Source: Candidatus Krumholzibacteriia bacterium
GTDB taxonomy: Bacteria > Krumholzibacteriota > Krumholzibacteriia > LZORAL124-64-63
Direction: 5' to 3'
NCBI GenBank assembly: GCA_030590265.1
Contig: JAUUYW010000013.1
Span: forward strand, 1-20,949
DNA: 20,949 bases
The notes under the pieces were generated by a model that ran no database searches, had not been told where the DNA came from, and was given only the letters and a program-made list of their open reading frames with translations. The position numbers and the translations under genes are program-made. Every line of letters starts with the position of its first letter. Position 1 is the stretch's first letter. Positions 6,635 through 14,305 of the stretch are shown here, one piece after another.

Positions 6635-7996
6635 TCAGCGGGAATTGGGCTTTTTCAAACGGCGAAACCAGGCCCGGCGACGCCCCAGAAAGATTCGCTC
6701 CCAGCCAAACCCTGTGACCTGCCTGAAACGAATCAGCATCAGCCCCGAACCAATGCTATAGGCGATGGTGCTGGACCAGGCCGCGCCCACCGCGCCGTGA
6801 CGGGGAATCAGATAAAAAGCCGCGATCAGGTTCACCCCTACAGTCAAGGCACTGGCCTGGGTGTTCCAATGGGGTTTGCCCCGGCCAATAAAGTCACCGG
6901 CAAGCACAACACCGGGGGCAAAAGCAACAATTCCGGGCAGCAGGGCCCGCAACGAGGCACCCGAGGCCTGGTATTCGCCACCGGCCAGAAATCCCAAGAG
7001 CGGCTCGGCAAGAAAGAAGAGTGGTAGTCCGGCCACCAAGGTCAAAGCCAGGCCGATGCGCAGGGCCCGCGCTGCCGTGCGGTCCCGGTCCGGACCGCCC
7101 TGATGCCGCGCTGAGCTGTGCACTAAAAGAGGTGTCAGGGCCCCCGGCAACAACCAGAGGATCTCCCCCACATACACACCCACGGAATAGATCCCCACTT
7201 CTGCAGCACCCCGAAAGTGCTCCAACAGACCTTGATCCAGTCGCAAAAGCAGAAAATAGGCCACGGCAGAGATCTGTCCCAGCCAGCCCCTCTGCAGGTT
7301 GAAAAGGATCAGACCAAACCGACCGCGCAGGTCCAAGTCCTCCGGTAAGTCCTCTGACCGGGATTCCTTTACCATGGGCTCAGGATGCGGCCGGTTGCGG
7401 ACATCCCGCAAAAGAATCACCAAAGTGACCAGGGCACCCATGAACTGGGCCAGGGCAAAAGCGCCCACGGCTTTGCCGAACGTCAGTTCTCCCAGCAGCC
7501 AAAGAACCAGGACCACCAGCAAATGACCCAGGGCGCGCACTCCATTGACGGCAGCGGAAATAACCAATCGCCCTCGAGCCAGCAGATCATAGGAAAAGAT
7601 TTCAAATCCCAGAATGGATGCGGCGGCGACCATGGCAGCGAATCCCAACCCGGGAAACCATCCAAGGTGGGCGGCGAAAAATTCAGCGGCATTGCCTGAA
7701 AGGGTTAAGAAGGCCAAGAAACCCATGATAACAACCATGCTGCCGGCCCATATCAGCTGGGCCGAGAGCATGCGCATGGCCGGCACCCGATCCTGCCTGA
7801 GGGGAGGCACCGCGGCCAACCCCATGCCACCGCCGAGCAGCGATCCCAGCAGCATGGCAACGGCCACTGTAAGGCTGTAGTGTCCCTGCCCGGTGGGGCC
7901 AAGAGTTTGGGCCACCAGCATCACCACCGCAGCGTTGGCCAAAACCTGGCCAACCCGGCTGAAGAGAATACGGGCACCCGCCCGGACCAATCTCAT
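6635..7996 (-). CDS. Wzx-like polysaccharide flippase (MOP superfamily)
   Basis: The 453-residue integral membrane protein fits the oligosaccharide flippase branch of the MOP superfamily, which moves polyprenyl-linked glycans to the outer face of the inner membrane. It has about 12 or more hydrophobic spans. The opening VGQVLANAAVVMLVAQTLGPTG, with the start of the next helix at GQGHYSL, is the usual Wzx N-terminal pattern. Near the middle a hydrophilic loop (about residues 210-230, KESRSEDLPEDLDLR) separates the two halves. The C terminus is basic (RRRAWFRRLKK), consistent with a cytoplasmic end. It overlaps the upstream acyltransferase gene by ATGA, with GGGGA upstream. It is the last gene of the operon, and a terminator follows. 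Substrate cannot be read from sequence. Confidence 0.88.
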   Translation of the reverse strand: MRLVRAGARILFSRVGQVLANAAVVMLVAQTLGPTGQGHYSLTVAVAMLLGSLLGGGMGLAAVPPLRQDRVPAMRMLSAQLIWAGSMVVIMGFLAFLTLSGNAAEFFAAHLGWFPGLGFAAMVAAASILGFEIFSYDLLARGRLVISAAVNGVRALGHLLVVLVLWLLGELTFGKAVGAFALAQFMGALVTLVILLRDVRNRPHPEPMVKESRSEDLPEDLDLRGRFGLILFNLQRGWLGQISAVAYFLLLRLDQGLLEHFRGAAEVGIYSVGVYVGEILWLLPGALTPLLVHSSARHQGGPDRDRTAARALRIGLALTLVAGLPLFFLAEPLLGFLAGGEYQASGASLRALLPGIVAFAPGVVLAGDFIGRGKPHWNTQASALTVGVNLIAAFYLIPRHGAVGAAWSSTIAYSIGSGLMLIRFRQVTGFGWERIFLGRRRAWFRRLKKPNSR

Positions 7997-9123
7997 GAGG
8001 AAGATTCCCCGTTGGGGTCACGGTCATGCCAGCGACGAGGTTGTCCGGATGACGTCGAGCGCTGCAATCCCTGCCAGAGTTTTTTCCCACCCCGCAATAT
8101 TTTCATGCCTACGGAATCCAGGACATAGTGCCCGCGGGTTTCGCTCAAAGCGCCAAAATGTTTTTTGAATCCGTCCAGGGAAACCACCCCACCGCTGCCT
8201 CCCAGATCCAACAACCGGGCCCCTCGTCGGCAGGATTCTTCCAGGTCACCCCAGACAGCCAGGGTCGCCGGGAAATGAGTTCGGGAGTATTGCGGATCAG
8301 TCACGCCGTTCCAGGCAATCACCCTGTCCTTGAACTGCAGGTTCAGATGGCCGCCAATCACTTCATCTTCAAGCAGCACACAGGTAAAAAAGGTGCGAGT
8401 CATTCCCGGCTGAACTGTGTTTGCATCCGCCAACAAGGCCTGCAGAAACGACAGTGGTGCCGGTGGCAAGTTCCAGCGTTCACAGGCTTTTTCATATATG
8501 GGATAGTAGTCAGCCAAACGATCGGGATCGTTGGTGATTTCAACGCGGGCGTTGCGTCGCAGAGCGCGGTTTCGTTCGTTGCGTTTGTTCTTCTGCATAA
8601 GATTCATCTCGACGAATTCCAATCCTCCGTCCAGGGGAATCACCGCCGCAGGGGTATCGTGCCGTTGCCAGGCCATCTTATCATCAGCCAACAAACCAGC
8701 AAATTTTTCTTCCTGGGAATGATTCAGCGTAAGACAGGAAGTGCCCTGGCCCGAGCCACGCAAATGGAGATAGGATTCCATAAGACTCTGGAAAACCCGC
8801 CGGTTCAAATGGTCCGGCAAAGAGGCATCTATCAAAGGACCACCGCTGGTGCCTTCGAGATTGCTTTCCCATCGCATGACAGGTTTGCTTTTCTTCACAC
8901 CGGCCATCCCCCCAACAAGGCGACCATTCAAGCGGACAGTGAGCCAGAAAGCGGTCAACCCAGCCTGGTGATCCCGAGCGCAGCAGGTCCAGTGGGCAGT
9001 ATGGAAATAGTCGGCGTTGGGATCGGCGGCCAGCAGATCTTCCCAATCAGGTGGTGAAGAATCACCCTGGGCAAGATCCAGGGTTTCCTTTTCTTCCTGG
9101 GGATTTTCGCCAGCAGTGGTCAT
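7993..9123 (-). CDS. FemAB/GNAT-like acyltransferase (Acetyltransf_6 type)
   Basis: The 376-residue cytoplasmic protein looks like the FemAB-like GNAT group, whose members transfer acyl or aminoacyl groups to cell-wall or polysaccharide intermediates. The C-terminal half carries the recognisable block. A basic helix, KNKRNERNRALRRNARVEI (178-196), resembles the R-LR-A---G-E motif. ADYYPIYEKACERW (204-217) follows, then LEDEVIGGHLNLQFKDRVIAWNG (251-273) and LLDLGGSGGVVSLDGFKKHFGA (304-325). The N-terminal half is probably a second, diverged GNAT fold. ATG 9123 overlaps the aminotransferase stop as TGATG; a TTG two codons earlier is less likely. Next to a sugar aminotransferase, N-acylation of the new amino sugar is a reasonable guess. 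Aminoacylation of a lipid-linked intermediate is the main alternative. Confidence 0.72.
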   Translation of the reverse strand: MTTAGENPQEEKETLDLAQGDSSPPDWEDLLAADPNADYFHTAHWTCCARDHQAGLTAFWLTVRLNGRLVGGMAGVKKSKPVMRWESNLEGTSGGPLIDASLPDHLNRRVFQSLMESYLHLRGSGQGTSCLTLNHSQEEKFAGLLADDKMAWQRHDTPAAVIPLDGGLEFVEMNLMQKNKRNERNRALRRNARVEITNDPDRLADYYPIYEKACERWNLPPAPLSFLQALLADANTVQPGMTRTFFTCVLLEDEVIGGHLNLQFKDRVIAWNGVTDPQYSRTHFPATLAVWGDLEESCRRGARLLDLGGSGGVVSLDGFKKHFGALSETRGHYVLDSVGMKILRGGKKLWQGLQRSTSSGQPRRWHDRDPNGESSS

Positions 9124-10316
9124 CAGCAAGCCCGACTCTTGACGCTTTCAATGACCACTTTGATCACATCGTCCACATCCTGATCACTCATGCCGGGAAA
9201 CAGTGGCAGGCTCACAGCGCTGCGGTAATACTTTTCCGTTTCAGGAAGTTTGTCGGCAAAGGCCGCACCTTCTTCCACAAAAGCCGGGTGGTGATGCAAA
9301 GGAATAAAATGTACGGAAGAGCCGATGCTGTTGGCGGAAAGATCAGCGATCAGGCCATCACGACCATCCTGAATGACCTCCGAGTCCAGGCGCAGAATAT
9401 AAAGATGCCAGGCGTGTGTGGCCCATTCAGCCACACTGGGCAGCCGGCAGCCGGGAAGCTGGGCAAAAGCATCATTGAAACGCTGGGCAATTTCTGTGCG
9501 CCTAGTCAAAAACTCGTCGGCCCGACTGAGCTGAACCATACCCAAAGCCGCAGCAGGGTCACCCAGGTGAAATTTGTAACCGATGGCCACCACTTCGTAA
9601 TACCAGCGGCCCTTGTCACCATAACGTTGCCAGGCGTTGCCATCCATGCCATGGAAACTGAGCAAGTGCAACTTGTCGGCCATCTCCTGGTCACGGGTGG
9701 TAACCAGGCCGCCGTCGCCGGTGGTGATGCACTTGGTCGCGTAAAAACTGAACACTGTGGCGTCACCGAATCCACCAATGCGCTCGCCATCAACAGCCGC
9801 GCCAAAACTGTGGGCGGCATCTTCCATCACCTTGATGTTGTGACGTTTGGCGATGGCGATGATTTCCTTGATGCGGCAAGGATGGCCAGCCAGATGCACC
9901 GGCACGACCACTTTGGTGCGAGGAGAGATGGCCTGCTCGAAAGAGGCAGGATCCAGGCCCAAATTTTCCGGGTCCAAATCTGCCAGCACCGGCGTGGCGC
10001 CGCAATGAATCACCGCTGTCAGGGTGGCGATGAAAGTCATGGCCGGCAGGATCACTTCGTCGCCTTTGCCCACACCCATGGCTTTGAGTGTGAGGAACAA
10101 ACCCGCCGAACAACTGGCCACCGGAACGGCGCAGGGCACACCCAGGTATTCACCACAGGCGGTGCCGAATTCACGGACCTTGGGGCCGAAGGTCAACCAA
10201 CCGGAGCGCAAGACTTCGGTGACGGCCTCGATTTCGGCCTCCCCCACATCAGGCTTAAAAAATGGCAGATTTTCTTCCCGCTGGATGAATTTCCGTCCCT
10301 GGATTTCTTGACTCAT
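9123..10316 (-). CDS. DegT/DnrJ/EryC1-family PLP-dependent sugar aminotransferase
   Basis: The family converts 4- or 3-keto nucleotide sugars to amino sugars with glutamate as donor. The 397-residue protein has the family layout: LRSGWLTFGPKVREFG (36-51), the phosphate-binding segment VASCSAGLFLTLKAM (66-80), DEVILPAMTFIAT (86-98), VMEDAAHSFGA (163-173, Asp166 for the PLP ring nitrogen) and SFYATKCITTGDGGL (190-204, Schiff-base Lys195). GYKFHLGDPAAALGMVQL and SSVHFIPLHHHP complete the substrate half. The partner is the upstream CapD/PglF-like dehydratase, which would supply the 4-keto substrate. That suggests a bacillosamine- or viosamine-like amino sugar, although the exact product is not readable. 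ATG 10316 has AGGA about 12 bases upstream. The gap to the dehydratase is 43 bases. Confidence 0.92.
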   Translation of the reverse strand: MSQEIQGRKFIQREENLPFFKPDVGEAEIEAVTEVLRSGWLTFGPKVREFGTACGEYLGVPCAVPVASCSAGLFLTLKAMGVGKGDEVILPAMTFIATLTAVIHCGATPVLADLDPENLGLDPASFEQAISPRTKVVVPVHLAGHPCRIKEIIAIAKRHNIKVMEDAAHSFGAAVDGERIGGFGDATVFSFYATKCITTGDGGLVTTRDQEMADKLHLLSFHGMDGNAWQRYGDKGRWYYEVVAIGYKFHLGDPAAALGMVQLSRADEFLTRRTEIAQRFNDAFAQLPGCRLPSVAEWATHAWHLYILRLDSEVIQDGRDGLIADLSANSIGSSVHFIPLHHHPAFVEEGAAFADKLPETEKYYRSAVSLPLFPGMSDQDVDDVIKVVIESVKSRAC

Positions 10317-10359
10317 GTTCAGCAGCTTTCCTCAGACGGCATCCTTGCTCGCCGATCCA

Positions 10360-11856
10360 TCAATTTCCGGGCCCCTGGGCCAAGGAAGGTTGTTGCAGTG
10401 TGTCGGCCAACCAGCGGCGAAGGTTTTCCACATCGCCAAGGAGAGCCAGTTCCCTGCCGGCAGCCATGATTTCGGAATTCCATTCATCCCGTCCGGCAGT
10501 CGGCTTGGTCATTTTGATGAGGGGGTGATCGCTGGCTTTCAACTCCTCGTATTCTTCGTTCAAGGCTTCGTGCAATTTTTCCCCGGGTCGCAAACCGGTG
10601 ATGCTGATTCCCGGACCGGAGTCGCCTCCCGCCGGATCATACCCGCTCAGGACCAGGAGATTTTCCGCCAACTCCAAAATCGAAACAGGATTGCCCATTT
10701 CGAGAATATAAGTTGAGCCCTTGCCACCCATAACCATGGCTTCTATCACCAGGAGGGCTGCCTCCCGGATGGTCATAAAAAAACGGGTCATCAGAGGATC
10801 GGTCACCGGCAAGGGCAGCCCCGCTTCAATGCGCCTGATAAAAAACGGCACCACTGAACCCCGGCTGCCCAGGACATTGCCAAAACGCACGATCATGAAA
10901 CGCGTGAAGTCCGACTCCAAAGCTGCCGAACGCACCACCATCTCCGCCATTTTTTTGGTAGCTCCCATAACGCTGGATGGGCTGACGGCCTTGTCGGTGC
11001 TGATCAGGACAAATCGTTCAGTTCCAACGGCGCGAGCAAAGCGGGTCAGGTTTTCAGTTCCCCCAACGTTGACCAGCACCGCCTCTTCGGGATTGTCCTC
11101 CATCAAAGGCACATGCTTGTGGGCCGCCGCATGTAAAATAATATCGGGTGCCAGCCTGGGTGCAATCCCCTGGGATCGATTCCCGGCCAGATTCTCCAGC
11201 CGACGGGCATCCCGCACATCGGCAATCACCGGCACCAGTTTGGTTTCGCCCCGCACAGGATCCAACTCAGCCAGGATTTCGAAAATGCTATTCTCGCCCC
11301 GCCCCAAAAGAATCAATTCGCTGGGCTCCAGAGGCAAAATTTGGCGGCAAAGTTCCCCACCAATGGAACCACCGGCACCGGTGACCATGACCTTGCGGCC
11401 TTTGACCACGGAAGCAGCGGCACGATCTTGAAAGACAACTGTTTCGCGGCCGAGCAAATGCTCGGGCTGCACATCGGCCACCTGTTCAAAATGAACATCA
11501 CCTTCAATGATGGCCCGCAGGCCGGGGACCAAACGAAATGGCAGACCGGCTCGTTTGCACAAAATAACCAAACGCCGCACCAGACGCCCACCGGAAGATG
11601 GGATGGCCAGCAAAACTTCTTCGGCGCCAATATCGGCAGCCACTTGCAACAAGTCGTCGGTTCCCCCTCGAACGGGCAAACCACAAATCATTTGTCCAAT
11701 CAATTGGGGATCATCATCCAGAAATGCAATGGGTTCAACCGGCAAACCATCCCGCTGGATCTCCTGAACCAGGGTCTGCCCCGCCACACCAGCACCCACC
11801 ACCAATAGGCGAGTGGGTGCTTTTTTGTTACCGGAATCCTTTCCGGTTTTGCCCAT
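10360..11856 (-). CDS. Soluble CapD/FlaA1/PglF-like nucleotide-sugar 4,6-dehydratase
   Basis: The 498-residue protein has two Rossmann-like parts. Residues about 15-140 (RLLVVGAGVAGQTLVQEI) match the CoA-binding-like domain that precedes the catalytic domain in CapD proteins. The SDR domain follows from about 150: NAD loop VTGAGGSIGGEL (158-169), HAAAHKHVPLME (242-253), STDKAVSPSSVMGATKK (286-302) and FGNVLGSRGSVVP. In this family the usual SDR Tyr-x-x-x-Lys is altered, and VMGATK fits that pattern. Typical family members are over 600 residues with four N-terminal membrane helices; these are absent. ATG 11856 is preceded by GGAGG with a 5-base spacer, so the short N terminus looks genuine. 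The expected product is a UDP-4-keto-6-deoxy hexose for the downstream aminotransferase. Confidence 0.92.
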   Translation of the reverse strand: MGKTGKDSGNKKAPTRLLVVGAGVAGQTLVQEIQRDGLPVEPIAFLDDDPQLIGQMICGLPVRGGTDDLLQVAADIGAEEVLLAIPSSGGRLVRRLVILCKRAGLPFRLVPGLRAIIEGDVHFEQVADVQPEHLLGRETVVFQDRAAASVVKGRKVMVTGAGGSIGGELCRQILPLEPSELILLGRGENSIFEILAELDPVRGETKLVPVIADVRDARRLENLAGNRSQGIAPRLAPDIILHAAAHKHVPLMEDNPEEAVLVNVGGTENLTRFARAVGTERFVLISTDKAVSPSSVMGATKKMAEMVVRSAALESDFTRFMIVRFGNVLGSRGSVVPFFIRRIEAGLPLPVTDPLMTRFFMTIREAALLVIEAMVMGGKGSTYILEMGNPVSILELAENLLVLSGYDPAGGDSGPGISITGLRPGEKLHEALNEEYEELKASDHPLIKMTKPTAGRDEWNSEIMAAGRELALLGDVENLRRWLADTLQQPSLAQGPGN

Positions 11857-11883
11857 GGGATCCTCCCGGGAAAAGAGTTGGCT

Positions 11884-14304
11884 TTAGCGAACCACAGCCA
11901 AGGTGCGTGCGGTGGTCATGCCTCGCCAATCGACCTTCAAAACGTACATGCCAGTGGCCACGGGTTGACCAATACGATTGGTGCCATTCCAAAACCCTAT
12001 ATTCCCACTCACATAATTATTTTCGTAAACCAGCTGACCCTGGAGATTATACACCTTAACCTTGGCCGGGTCTCCATCTATAGCATCGGCTGCCAGGCCC
12101 CCCAGCTTGAGCCGGCTTTGGTCGTTTTCAAGGACCCAGGGATTTGGATAACAGAAGACTGATTCAAGACTTCCGCCTGTTTCAGCGGACCTTGGGAGGA
12201 TGTCCCAGGCCACTGCACCAAGGTCGGTGGTCAGAGCCACTCGTTGCCCGTCTTGACTGACTGCGATCCGGTTGTAAACGCCTCCGGGCAAGGCAGAAAT
12301 GGCATTGGCACTGTACAGACTAGCGAAGAGGCTGTTGGAAAAGTAATTGCCCAAATCGAAGTAGGCATCGATTTCAACCTCTCTGGTTCCCCAGCGCACA
12401 CAGTTCAAACCCTGCCGGGTGGCCACCCACAAATCGCCATTGGCATCCACACCCAAATCGGAAACATTGCCGGTGATCAGGCCCTCAATGAAGGCTGCTG
12501 TTTTGGCGACGTAATCCTCCTCAAGAGTTACATCACCAAAAACTTCATCGTAGGAGAAACGGGTTATGCCGTTGCCACCAAACCAAATGCTCCCGTCAGG
12601 AGCCAACGCCAGCTGGGTCATCAGAATCGTTGGATCGTTGTCAGTGCCGGGAATTGCGGAAAAGGGACCTGACCACTGGTCATCGGAAAAATCGGACCAG
12701 GTTATTTCATCGTCGGGCCCGGCGGAATAGCCGTTGATATCCCAGCGCAGCAGCCCGTGGCCTTCGCCTTCCACGGCAAACCAAACCACATCGTTGCGCA
12801 CAACCAAGGCATCCCAAACACCGGTCCCGGACCCAATACCCTCGGAGCCTTGGGGAACATCGTGCCAATTGCCATGATCACCACGCCAATTATCCGGATC
12901 GGTCAGAATTCGGACTTTCTGCTCGTGAGCATGGTCGTAGCAGACGATCAGGGTGCCATCGGGATGAATGGTCAAATTGACAATGGAGGAATTCACAAAA
13001 GGGGTATCTTCCAAACCGCAGGTCCCGCCATACATCAGATCCTGGTCTCCGGTTTCAAGGTCATAACGAACAATGCCTTTGGAGTACTGAGCCACATAAA
13101 CCAGGGACCGGTCAAAATCGGACCCAAGGGTCAGCATGCGGTCGCCGTGGTTGAATAGGCCGGTTGAGTCGTTGTCTGCACTGGCAATCTCAAATATATT
13201 GGTGATTTCATCACCATTGTGTCCGGAAGCGGCCTTGCCCGTAAAAGAACCCACCCAGGTTGTGCCTTGGGTATCAAAAGTTACACCAAAGGGATTAAAG
13301 ACCAGGCCGGCATCCACGGTTTGAGCCGTGAAGTTCGCCTGTTCGGCTTCATATTCGGCATACCAGGCCATGCCGGTGCTGGAACTCATTCCAGTGTCTA
13401 CCCCGCGTCCACCAACCCAGACATCCTGCCCTGCTTCAATGGTGCTGGGACGAGAATGGGGCAACGAGACGATTGTCCAACTGCTACCATCAAAATAAGC
13501 GGAACTGGTGAACCCCAAAACCCACAAGGAATCGTCATTTCCACTCAGACCACGGACCACATTGGTCCATCCCATGTTGGTCCAGGTTTCGGTGTCGGGA
13601 TGCCAAAGAAAAACGCCATCGTCACCACCGGCAACCAGGTTGCCATCCATATCGATGGCCAATTCAGTGATATTAAGGTCTCCCAGGCCTTCATTTTGGT
13701 CGGTGAACTGGTTGAGGGCAAGGCGGGAGATCCCCGAGGGGGTGGCCGCAAAAAGGTCACCGTTGAAAATCTGCAAATCGTTGATGTTATCGTCAATAAG
13801 ACCGTCTTGATCAGCCGAATAAAGGGCTCCGGGCAAACTATCGGTGATGAGACCGATGCCGGCTGCGTCCATGCCATAATAGACACGTTCGCTGGTGCCG
13901 ATGACCTCAGCGGTGACCGCAGTAATATCCATACTGCCAATATTGCTGGCAAAAATCCGGAACTCGGCAGAGGTGTGGAGATTGGCAATGCGAGTCATGC
14001 CACCGCCCAAGGTGGCCACCCAGATGAAACGGCCGCTGCTGGCCAGGGCCGTCACATTGTTGCCTGATAGATCAGTGCCCGCACTCATCCTGGTTACCTG
14101 CTCGGGATTTTCGCGCTCCCAGAACAGCAGTCCCCCTCCATCAAGCCCTCCGACAACTGTGTCCCCATCCTCCAGGATGCAGTTGAGTTGACGCTTGATC
14201 AGGATCGACTCAAAATCCACGTTCTGGGCCATAACCGGCACTGCCAACGCCAACAACAGAAGCGTTAGAACTAAGGAAGCGGAATATTCAAAAGACTTTT
14301 TCAT
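11884..14304 (-). CDS. Secreted beta-propeller protein with FlgD/T9SS-like C-terminal domain (PorZ-reminiscent)
   Basis: The 806-residue protein begins with a signal peptide (MKKSFEYSAS, then a hydrophobic core ending PVMAQ near 27). A long array of two-component-regulator/WD-like propeller strands follows. Repeated units of the form N-hydrophobic-T-L-A-h-D-x-G-x-h-W-h-A/G recur, for example ITELAIDMDGNLVAGGDDGVFLW, LALAPDGSIWFGGNGITRF and DLGVDANGDLWVATRQGLNCV. There is room for two propellers. Residues about 712-806 form an Ig-like FlgD/type IX sorting-like domain: CYPNPW, VKVYNLQGQLVYE, GFWNGTNRIGQPVATGMYVLKV and a terminal TTARTLAVVR. ATG 14304 has GAGGTG 7 bases upstream and sits 1 base after the preceding stop. 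I do not recognise a precise family. Size and layout recall PorZ of the type IX secretion system, but a generic surface protein is possible. Confidence 0.7.
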   Translation of the reverse strand: MKKSFEYSASLVLTLLLLALAVPVMAQNVDFESILIKRQLNCILEDGDTVVGGLDGGGLLFWERENPEQVTRMSAGTDLSGNNVTALASSGRFIWVATLGGGMTRIANLHTSAEFRIFASNIGSMDITAVTAEVIGTSERVYYGMDAAGIGLITDSLPGALYSADQDGLIDDNINDLQIFNGDLFAATPSGISRLALNQFTDQNEGLGDLNITELAIDMDGNLVAGGDDGVFLWHPDTETWTNMGWTNVVRGLSGNDDSLWVLGFTSSAYFDGSSWTIVSLPHSRPSTIEAGQDVWVGGRGVDTGMSSSTGMAWYAEYEAEQANFTAQTVDAGLVFNPFGVTFDTQGTTWVGSFTGKAASGHNGDEITNIFEIASADNDSTGLFNHGDRMLTLGSDFDRSLVYVAQYSKGIVRYDLETGDQDLMYGGTCGLEDTPFVNSSIVNLTIHPDGTLIVCYDHAHEQKVRILTDPDNWRGDHGNWHDVPQGSEGIGSGTGVWDALVVRNDVVWFAVEGEGHGLLRWDINGYSAGPDDEITWSDFSDDQWSGPFSAIPGTDNDPTILMTQLALAPDGSIWFGGNGITRFSYDEVFGDVTLEEDYVAKTAAFIEGLITGNVSDLGVDANGDLWVATRQGLNCVRWGTREVEIDAYFDLGNYFSNSLFASLYSANAISALPGGVYNRIAVSQDGQRVALTTDLGAVAWDILPRSAETGGSLESVFCYPNPWVLENDQSRLKLGGLAADAIDGDPAKVKVYNLQGQLVYENNYVSGNIGFWNGTNRIGQPVATGMYVLKVDWRGMTTARTLAVVR

Positions 14305-14305
14305 T

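Noticed and set aside
9051..10469. A 472-codon open frame on the plus strand opposite the aminotransferase
   Set aside because: It is antisense to a clear DegT-family enzyme and spans into neighbouring genes on both sides. The composition is shadow-like (many His, Gln and Gly), with no recognisable domain.
11825..11845. CCGGAA/TTCCGG inverted repeat
   Set aside because: It lies inside the first codons of the dehydratase gene, is only 6 bp, and is explained by coding sequence.
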